The notes beneath the pieces are model-generated. The model ran no database searches and was not told the DNA's origin. It saw nothing but the letters and a program-made list of their open reading frames with translations. A program made the position numbers and the translations under genes. Shown here piece by piece: positions 24,901 through 32,800 of a stretch of DNA of 46,339 bases (positions are counted from its first letter, which is position 1; each line of letters begins with the position of its first letter). The stretch comes from Candidatus Polarisedimenticolia bacterium. GTDB lineage: Bacteria > Acidobacteriota > Polarisedimenticolia > Gp22-AA2. The DNA is taken from positions 1 to 46,339 of the forward strand of contig DASYUH010000053.1 of assembly GCA_036001465.1 (NCBI GenBank). Reading direction: 5' to 3'.

Positions 24901-26877
24901 CCGCCCGACCGCCGGCGGCGGGAACAGGACCTCGCTCGGGACGAAGCCGCGATCGTGATCGCGGAACGCCCGGTCCATCAGGTCGAACCACTCCCGCACC
25001 TCCGGGAAGTGCAGGCACAGGTCGGCCAGCATGCCGGCGTACTGGGCCCCTTCGCCGGGGAACAGGAACGCGAGCCCTCCCGCCTCCGCGAGCGGCTCCC
25101 CGAAATGATAGATGCCGCTCCTCTCCTTGATGCGGCCGCACGCCGGATCCCCCAGGCGCTCGGCGGCGTAGGCCGCCTTCTTCTCCAGGTCCTCGAGCGA
25201 CGCGGCGACGATCGCGAGGCGGTGCGCGCCCCCCGGCGCGGCGGAGGCGGGACAGTTGACCGTCAGGGCCAGGTCGTGCGGTGCGACCGAGGGGTTCACC
25301 TTCGCGAACCGGCCGAGGGCCGAAACGCGCGCGCGAAGCTCGTCGCGCGATGGGGCCGCGACGACGTAGAGCTCCGAGTCGCGCCGGGCATGCAGGAGCC
25401 GCGGGGCCGGGGCTTCGGCCGGCGCGACGCCCGCCTGCGCCCCCGACAGGAAGACGGCGGCCGATCGCGCGATCGCGCGCGCCGGGGCAGGGGCCTCCTC
25501 CAGAATCGCATGGGCGTTGATGCCGCCGAAGCCGAAGGCGCTCACGCCGGCCCGGCGCGGCTCGTGGCCGCCGTGGATCCAGGGCCGGGTCTGCGTGTTG
25601 AGGTAGAAGCCGCTCCCCAGGAGCTTCGGATGGGGCGCGTCCCCTCCGAGCGTCGGCGGCAGGATCCTGTGATGCAGCGCCAGGGCCGTCTTGATCAGGC
25701 CCGCGGCGGCCGCCGCCGGGATGCAGTGGCCGATCATCGACTTGACCGAGCCCACCGGGAGGCGCGGCTGCCCGTCGCCGTCGCCGAACACGCGGCGCAG
25801 CGCCTCGATCTCGGTGGCGTCCCCCACCGGCGTGCCGGTGCCGTGCGCCTCGACCAGGCCGATGCTCCGGGGATCGATGCCGGAGGACTCGTAGGCGCGG
25901 CGCATCGCCAGCTCCTCGCCCTCGAGGCGCGGCGCCAGGATCCCCATCGCCTTGCCGTCGCTCGACGTGCCCAGGCCCCGGATGATGGCGTAGATGCGAT
26001 CGCCGTCGCGCACGGCGTCGGCGTGCCGCTTCAGGACGACGATGCCGGCCCCTTCTCCCAGGAGCGTCCCGTCGGCGTCGGGATGGAACGGCCGGATCCG
26101 CCCGCTGCGCGCCAGCGCCCCCAGCTGCGAGAACAGGAGCGCGATCGGGAAGGTCGTCGAGGCCTGGATGCCGCCGGCCAGGACCAGGTCGCACTCGCCG
26201 GTCGCGAGGCTCTTGATGCCGGCGTCCACGGCGATGAGCGACGAGGCGCACGCGGCGTCCACCGTGAAGGCCGGGCCCATCAGGTCGAGCCGGTTCGCCA
26301 CCCGGCCGACCATGACGCTGTGCGCCAGGCCGGGGGCGGTCTCCGGATTGAACGGCGGCAGGCCGGCCTTCAGGCTCCGCCGGATCGCCTCCAGATCCTC
26401 CGGGCCGTGCTCCGGGTGGAGCGTCCTGAGGAGCGACAGGACCTCGTCCACGACGATGGTGTGCTGGAAGCAGGAGATGACGCCCCGGTTCACGTACGTG
26501 CCGCGCCCGAGGATGAGCCCCGCCGCCTTGCGGTTGAACGGCCGTTCGAGGTAGCCGCTGTCCTTCAGGGCGTCGTGCGCCAGCCGCAGCGCCAGGAAGT
26601 GCTCCGGCTCGGAGCCGTCCACCGCGCGCGGCATGACGCCGTACTCCAGAGGATCGAACCGGACGATGTCGCCGAGATAGCCGCCGCGCTTGGTGTACAG
26701 CCGGTCGTTGTCGTTCGAGGACGGATCGAAGACCCGCTCCGTGCCGGAGCCGGCCGGAGGATCGCCGATGGCGTCCACCGAGCCCAGGATGTTCTCCCAG
26801 TAGGTCCTGAGATCCGGCGCCTTCGGGAAGACGCAGGCCATCCCGATGATGGCGATGTCACGCCGGCCCGGGGTCAT
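21910..26877 (-). CDS. Type I PKS/PUFA-synthase-like protein 2 (KS-AT-DH-PPTase-like)
   Basis: In order over 1655 residues: KS 5-465 with Cys210, His344 and His384, so a condensing enzyme rather than a chain-length factor; AT 600-960 with Ser701 in GHSTGEY and His812 in AYHTARF; a linker with helix RFLATQSEVMQAVL (1048-1060), also found in PKS1; a double-hotdog DH 1105-1400 with His1124 and Asp1309; and a C-terminal phosphopantetheinyl-transferase-like domain 1460-1655 (EWLLARSAAKDAVR, CAKEA at 1590-1594). In that last domain the usual GxDxE reads GIVAE (Val1549) and the SxxH-type His is lost. There is no internal carrier domain, so substrates must come from PKS1 or the free ACP. Start ATG shares one base with the PKS1 stop. 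Confidence 0.9.
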   Translation of the reverse strand: MTPGRRDIAIIGMACVFPKAPDLRTYWENILGSVDAIGDPPAGSGTERVFDPSSNDNDRLYTKRGGYLGDIVRFDPLEYGVMPRAVDGSEPEHFLALRLAHDALKDSGYLERPFNRKAAGLILGRGTYVNRGVISCFQHTIVVDEVLSLLRTLHPEHGPEDLEAIRRSLKAGLPPFNPETAPGLAHSVMVGRVANRLDLMGPAFTVDAACASSLIAVDAGIKSLATGECDLVLAGGIQASTTFPIALLFSQLGALARSGRIRPFHPDADGTLLGEGAGIVVLKRHADAVRDGDRIYAIIRGLGTSSDGKAMGILAPRLEGEELAMRRAYESSGIDPRSIGLVEAHGTGTPVGDATEIEALRRVFGDGDGQPRLPVGSVKSMIGHCIPAAAAAGLIKTALALHHRILPPTLGGDAPHPKLLGSGFYLNTQTRPWIHGGHEPRRAGVSAFGFGGINAHAILEEAPAPARAIARSAAVFLSGAQAGVAPAEAPAPRLLHARRDSELYVVAAPSRDELRARVSALGRFAKVNPSVAPHDLALTVNCPASAAPGGAHRLAIVAASLEDLEKKAAYAAERLGDPACGRIKERSGIYHFGEPLAEAGGLAFLFPGEGAQYAGMLADLCLHFPEVREWFDLMDRAFRDHDRGFVPSEVLFPPPAVGRIEAAQRLWEMDSAIESVFAANQGLLALLDLLGARPGAVVGHSTGEYSALLAAGAARVPDEARLIDYILDGNRATERARKSGKVPSAALLAVGPADPELLRVLTGSASGLDLAMDNCPHQIVVCGSDEAIARAQADLRARGAVCQRLPFSRAYHTARFAPVVEELREYYDRGDFAAPEIPLYSCATAGPAGTDPVEIRRVALEQWMKPVRFRETIEAMYAAGTRIFVEVGPRGNLTAFVEDTLRGRPHLAVASNLKSRSGMLQLHHLLALLAAHGVPLTLEPLYADRGARRLPEEPVREGTRLPAKPDRSMALAFDLPQLRLDDALVRGVAARAEAARREVATRAAAAGSAAAQPAEPTGGTQAVIARATPSPKGMSAAMSEYLRTMDRFLATQSEVMQAVLARGGNGRAGRVAPAAPPIAAPEAAPAAARRTLAFLADPPRREPDGSLVFRKALDPDEERFLLDHTLGGRIAEDASLRALPVFPLAMSLEMMAEAAVLALPGLRVIGARSVRVHRWLAFPGGRVSLEVTAAPNASTREVTVRIAETAAAAGGAPLPTVEGTILLGERFPDAPPAGPADLGEPRAFRWAPEELYAEGRLHGMFHGPSFQGVVSIDRAFDAGAEGTLRVLPARGLFRSRTDAELVLDPLLLDAASQVVGFWTANRLDRGFVVFPVGFERLDLFAPAPPPGTEAACRIRARLAAGEQILADLEVVAPDGRALLRLSGWDVKRMDLPERFYAYRLSPRDVILSTPLPAPLPVRDSVVCCRLDLPDRLMEGDGRIWREGLAHTVLSHGERQAWRGLQGSEGRRTEWLLARSAAKDAVRLFLKERRGLSVYAADVEIGADALGRPIASGAWVERAGGAPVLSMSSGGGVAVAVAGEGRRDRGLGIVAERVSPAGARPEDGSFSPEEDRLLGALEIAERPEWTLRMRCAKEAGAHALGRGIPSARGALRALSIDAGRGTVRMGVDGLDAADVTAWTGRDGDLIVATALCEGGQ

Positions 26878-29800
26878 CAGGCGCGCCCCCGCGGTCCGGC
26901 GAGGCGGTTCAGCTCGCGGCTGCAGGAAAGCTCCATGTCCTCGAGCGCCCCGAGCAGGCGCCCGCTCCCGTCCAGAAAGGCGATCTGGATGTCGAGCACG
27001 TGGCCGCCGGCGCGCGCCTGCGAGCGGAACTCGCAGCGGATCGGGGAGCCGTTGAACGGGGCGTAGCGACGGAAGCTCCGGAAGCGCGCCGGCAGCGGCG
27101 TCATGTCGTAGTGCGAGCGCGCGTACAGGATGCCGAGCTGGAAGGCGCTGTCCACCACCACCGGATCGATCAGCCAGTCCCCCGTGCCGGCGCCGCGCAC
27201 GCAGCGGGCGGGCGTCGAGGGGAGGACCGTGCCCGAGATCCCCTCCTCTCCCAGGCCCTCGATGGTGCGGATTCCCTGGAACAGGGGGCCGTGGAACAGA
27301 AGGCTCTCGTACGCCGATTCCACGCTCGTCGGGTAGGGACGCGGGTCGCGCAGGGGCGCGGGGGCCCCGGAGGCGGGCGGCGGCAGCCGGTCCCCCAGGA
27401 GGACGGTGGCCTGGTAGAAGGGCCGCCCCGACTCGGGATCGGCGATGACGGCGTCCACCGACAGCTCGAGCCTCTCCTGGCCGGGCTGCGTGGCGGCGCG
27501 CGCCCGGATGACGATCGCCCGCGGCCCGTCCTTCAGGACGACGCCCTGGAGGACGCGGAACTCCTGGATGGCCTGGACCTCCCATTCGGGCCAGCCATGG
27601 CGGACGATCTCGGCGAACAGCTCCATCGCCACGGCCGCCGGGAGGACCGGCCTGCCGTCCATCTGGTGGTCGAGCAGGAACAGGTCGGTCGCGGGATCGA
27701 GAAGGCGCCGGACCTCGATTCCGCCGCCGTCCGAGGCCCGGGCCTCCAGGCCGTCGAGCAGCGGCAGCGCCATGCGTGCCGCCCGGGCGGTCACGGGAGC
27801 GGACGCCCCCGCGTACGCGCGCCACGGCCCGTCCCCCAGGACCACGGCAACCTCCCCCTTGGCCCCCCGCTCGATCTCCTGGATGAACGCGGGGCGGCCG
27901 CCGGCGGGGGAGACCAGCTGCACACCCCGGGCGGCGAAGCGCTCCTGGACCTCGGCGGAGGCCATGCCGGACCGCCAGGGGCCCCAGTTGATCGACAGCA
28001 CCCGCCCGGGCCAGAGACGGTCGAGATGGAGCGCCAGGGCGTTGAGCGTTTCGTTCGCGGCCGCGTAATCGCACTGCCCGGCGTTGCCGAAGCGTCCCGC
28101 GACCGAGGCGAACAGGACGAAGAGCTTGAGATCTTCGGGCCGCAGTCGGCGGGCCAGCGTGAGCGCCCCGTCCACCTTGGTGCCGAACACCCGATCGAAC
28201 GACGCGGGGGTCTTGTCCTCGATCCGCTTGTCCTCGATGACGCCGGCGCCGTGGATGACGGCGTCGATCCGGCCGTAGTCCCGGTACAGGTCGTCGATGA
28301 GCCGCCCGAACGCCTGGTCGTCACGCGCGTCGACCGGCTCGTAGCGCACCGTGGCCCCGGCCCGTCGCATCGACTCGAGACGGGCGCGGATCTCCCGGTC
28401 CCGGAGGATGCGCTTGAGGTCCGTCTCGATCGCCGCCGGCGTCTGCGCCGTGCCGGAGCGGCGCGCCTCGTCGATCAGGGCGGCCTTGAGGTCGGAAGAC
28501 GAGGCGGCGCCCGAGGTTGCGGCAGGCTCGGCGGTCTCGGGAAGAGGAGTCCGTCCGGTCAGGACCAGCGTCGGCCGGTAGCGCGCGGCGAGCTCCTCCG
28601 CGATCTCGGCGGTGATGCCGCGCGCTCCTCCGGTGATCAGGACCACCCAGGACGAATCGGGCCCGGGCTCCCGGGCGGCATCGCCGGCGAGAGCGGCGGG
28701 CAGCGGGCGGACCGCGATCCGGCGGGACCCCCTGTACCCGACCTCCACCTCGTCGTCCCGGGCGGCCAGCTCCTGGAGCAGGAGGGCCGCACGCTCGTGA
28801 GGCGTCGAGGGGGCGTCGAAGTCGACCGTCTTGCAGCGCGTCTCCGGCCATTCGCGGGCGATCGTCTTGATCAGCCCGGTGAGGCCTCCCTGCCCGGGGA
28901 AGAAGGGGTCCGCCGGCTTCCGATCGAGACCGCAGGCGCCGCCCATCGCGGTGGCGACCAGGAGCCGCCCGGCGTCGCCGGCGTCCCGGAGGTCGGCGCT
29001 CGCCGCCCGCGCCAGCTCGAACAGGCCGCGGATCTCGCGATCGATCGCCGGCTTCCAGGCCGCCGGATCGGTGTCGGCTCCGGCCGCCCCGGCCGCGAGC
29101 GGCCGGAGGTGCACCACCGTCCCGATCGGGCCGTGCTGCGCCCGCGCTTCGGCGAGCGCTTCGGCGATTCCCGATTCATCGGCGGGGTCCGTGATGAGGG
29201 CCCGTCCGCCGCGCTCCTGGATCATCGCCGCCAGGGACCGGGCCGTCCCGAGCCCGTCGTCGGTGATCAGGACCGTGCGGTCCCCCGGCGCATACGGCGG
29301 CCCGCCGGCCGCGGGCAGCTCGACCGGGCGGAGCAGGAAGCGCGGAACGTCCTGTGCCTCCCTCCGCCCGGCGCTCCCCGCCGGGCGGGCCGGGGCCACG
29401 GAGTCAGCGGCCGGTGCAGAAGCTGCCGGCACGGAGGCCGGCGCGGACGCAATCGGCAGCGGCGCGACCGGGGCGGTCCCTGCGGCGGCCGCCAGGTCGA
29501 GGATGCCGCGGAGCGTCCGGATGCGCGACAGGCTCTCCATCGAATCCTGGAGCGCGTGCTGCAGATCGGCAGGGCAGGCGCGCTGGAAGGCGCCGAGGAT
29601 CTCGACCCGCTTGATCGAGTCGATGCCCAGATCGGCCTCGATGTTGAGGTCGAGATCGAGCATCTCGGGCGGATAGCCGGTGCGATCCCCGACGATGGCC
29701 AGGAGGCGCCGCTTCATCTCCTCCGCCGACAACGAGGCCGTGTTCGCGGGGCCCGCCGGCGGCGCGGCAGGGGCAGCGGCGGTCCCCGCGGCGGCCGCGA

Positions 29801-32800
29801 GGTCGAGGATGCCGCGCAGCGTCCGGATGCGCGACAGGCTCTCCATCGAATCCTGCAGCCTGTGCTGCAGGTCGGCGGGGCAGGCGCGCTGGAAGGCGCC
29901 GAGGATCTCGACCCGCTTGATCGAATCGATGCCGAGATCGGCCTCGATGTTGAGGTCGAGATCGAGCATCTCGGGCGGGTAGCCGGTGCGATCGCCGACG
30001 ATGGTCAGGAGGCGCCGCTTCAAATCTTCAGGCGGCAGGGACGCCGTGACGACGGCGGCGACCGGCAGGGTCGCAGCCTCGGCGGCCGGTCTGCTCGAGG
30101 CGGACGGGGCCGGGAGCGATTCGGCCGGCGCGCCGATCGCGGCGGCTCCCTTCCCTTCGAGAAAGGCCTGCATCACGTCCTTCTGGGTGTCGAGGAAGCG
30201 GCTCATGAGCTGCTGGAACTGCAGCACCACCTGCGCCGTGGCGTCCTCGCCGGTTGCGGCTTCGGTCGCGGCGGCGGGGGTTGCGGCCGGAGCGTCCGCG
30301 AAGGGGGTCTCCGGGGCAGCCGGCTCCGGAGCGGGCGGCTGCGGCAGGGAGACAGGCGTCAGGCGACGAGGCGGCTGGCCCAGGGGGCGCGCCGAGGCGC
30401 CGTTGACCATCCAGGTGGCCGGAGAGAGCGGCAGGGCGGCGGCGTCCGATTCGAGGTCTTTCAGGTCCAGGTCGCGCACCGTCCGGCCGCGGAACAAACC
30501 CTCCAGGTCGATCGACACGGCGTGCGCCGCCAGCTGCCCGAGGAGGTGCAGGATCTGCACCGGCCCGGGACGTCCCGGGACGTCGGACGCGACCGCCAGG
30601 TGCGGGCGCTCGCTCAGGATCTGCTGCGTCAGGCCGGTCAGGACGTTCTTCGGCCCGACCTCGACGAACAGCCGCGCGCCGGCCTGGTGCATCGCCTCGA
30701 CCTCGTCGGCGAAGCGCACCGGCTCGACCAGGTGCTCGGCCAGGAGCGCGGCGACCGCCTTCGGATCGCGCGGGTAGGGGGTTGCGGTCGAATTGGAGAA
30801 GACCTCCATCCGCGGCGCGGTGAAGGTCACCTCGGAGAGGACGGCGGCGAGCCGGTCCCGGGCGGGCGCGATGACCGGTGAGTGGAAGGCGCAGGCCACC
30901 GGCAGGGGGCGGGCCTCGATGCCGTCCTCCTTGAGGCGATCGATCGCCTGACGCACCCCCTCGCGCGTCCCGGAAATCACCGTCTGGCGCGGGGCGTTCA
31001 GGTTGGCGATCCAGACGTCCTTGATCGGCCGCAGGGCCTCGGCGATCCGGGCGGGAGTCTCGGCGATGGCCGCCATGGTGCCGAGGTCGTCCTTCGCCGT
31101 CTCGAGGATCGAGCGCCCGCGGGCCTCCGACAGCCGCGCCAGGGTCTCCTCGTCGAACACGCCGGCGGCGCACAGGGCGGCGTACTCGCCGTAGCTGTGT
31201 CCGGCGACCATGTCGGCGCGCACGCCGAACAGGTGGAGCAGGCGCAGCGCCGCCAGGCCCGCCGCCCCCAGGGCCGGCTGGGCGACGTCGGTCCGCGTCA
31301 GCGCCTCCCGGCGGGCGCGCTCCTCGTCCGGCGTGAACGCCGGGGGCGGAAACACGTAGCGACCGAGCGGCAGCGGGAGCCGGCCGGCGAGCGCGGCCTC
31401 GGCCCGCTCGAACTCGAGGCGCACCTCGGGGAAGCGGACCGCGAGGTCGCGCAGCATGTCCGGATACTGCGAGCCCTGACCGGGGAACAGGAAGGCGATC
31501 CGCCCGCCCCTGCCGAACGGCGCCTCGGTGAAATACGTCCCCGACGGATCGAAGATCGACGTCGCGCCGGCGCGCAGGCGCTCGAGCGCGGCCTGGAGCT
31601 TCCGATCCAGCTCCTCGGCCGACGAGGCGATGACGGCGAGCGTGAGCGTGGGGTCCGATCTCTCGGCGGCGCGCCGCCAGAGCGTCCAGGACAGGTCGGA
31701 CATCTGCGGGCGGGCGCCGCGCCCCAGGGCGGCCTGGACCCTCCCGACCCCGTCCTCGATCTCCCTCCGCGACGGGCCGCGCCACAGGAAGATCTCGGCC
31801 GCGGAGCGCTCCCGGAGCGCGGGCCTGTCGGGAGCGATCTCGTCGGCGTGCTCCTCGAGGACGGCATGGAAGTTCGTGCCCCCGAATCCGAACGCCGACA
31901 CGCCGGCACGGCGGGCGTGCCCCGCCGCCGGCGACAGCCACGGGCGCAGCTCGGAGTTGACGTAGAACGGACTCTCCTCGAAGCGTGCCGTGGCGTTCGG
32001 CCTCTCCACATTCAATGTAGGCGGCAGGACCTTGTGGTACAGCGCCAGCGCGACCTTCGCCATGCCGGCCACGCCGGCGGTGCACTTGGTGTGGCCGATC
32101 ATCGACTTGACCGACCCGATGGCGCACGACTGGCGGGAGGCTCCCGCCGCCTCGAAGACGCGCTTCAGGGTCGTCGCCTCGGCCTGGTCGCCGGCGACCG
32201 TGCCGGTGCCGTGCGCTTCGATCAGCCCGACGGTGGCGGGGGAGAACCCGGCCTTGGCGTAGGCGCGATCGAGGGCCCGCGCCTGCCCCTCGGGCCGCGG
32301 CGCCGTGAGGCCCTTGTCGCGCCCGTCGCTCGAGGCGGCGATCGACTTGATCACGGCGTAGATCCGGTCGCCGTCGCGCTCGGCGTCGGCCAGGCGCTTC
32401 AGCACCAGGATCGCGAGCCCTTCGCTGATGACGATGCCGTCGGCGGTCTCGTCGAACGTGCGGCAGCGGCCGCGCGGCGAGTGGGCGCGCGTCTTGCTGA
32501 AGCACAGGAACATGAACGGGTTCTGCGCCGTGTCGATGCCGCCGGCCAGGGCCATGTCGCTGCTGCCGGTCTCCAGGTCCTTGACCGCCAGGTAGAGGGC
32601 CGCGAGCGACGAGGCGCAGGCGGCGTCCACGGTGAAATTGGCGCCGCCGAGATCGAAGCGGTTCGCCACGCGCCCCGCGGCAACGTTGAGCAGGATGCCG
32701 GGGAAGGAGTCCTCGGTCCACTCCGGGAGGCGCGCCATGAGCTCGGGCATGGGGGCGTCGAAGAAGCTCGGGAGCTGCGACCGGAAGGCGTACAGGTTCC

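Noticed and set aside
21910-26877. PKS2 KS domain as a chain-length factor, as in PfaC
   Set aside because: It keeps the Cys210-His344-His384 triad, so it should condense.
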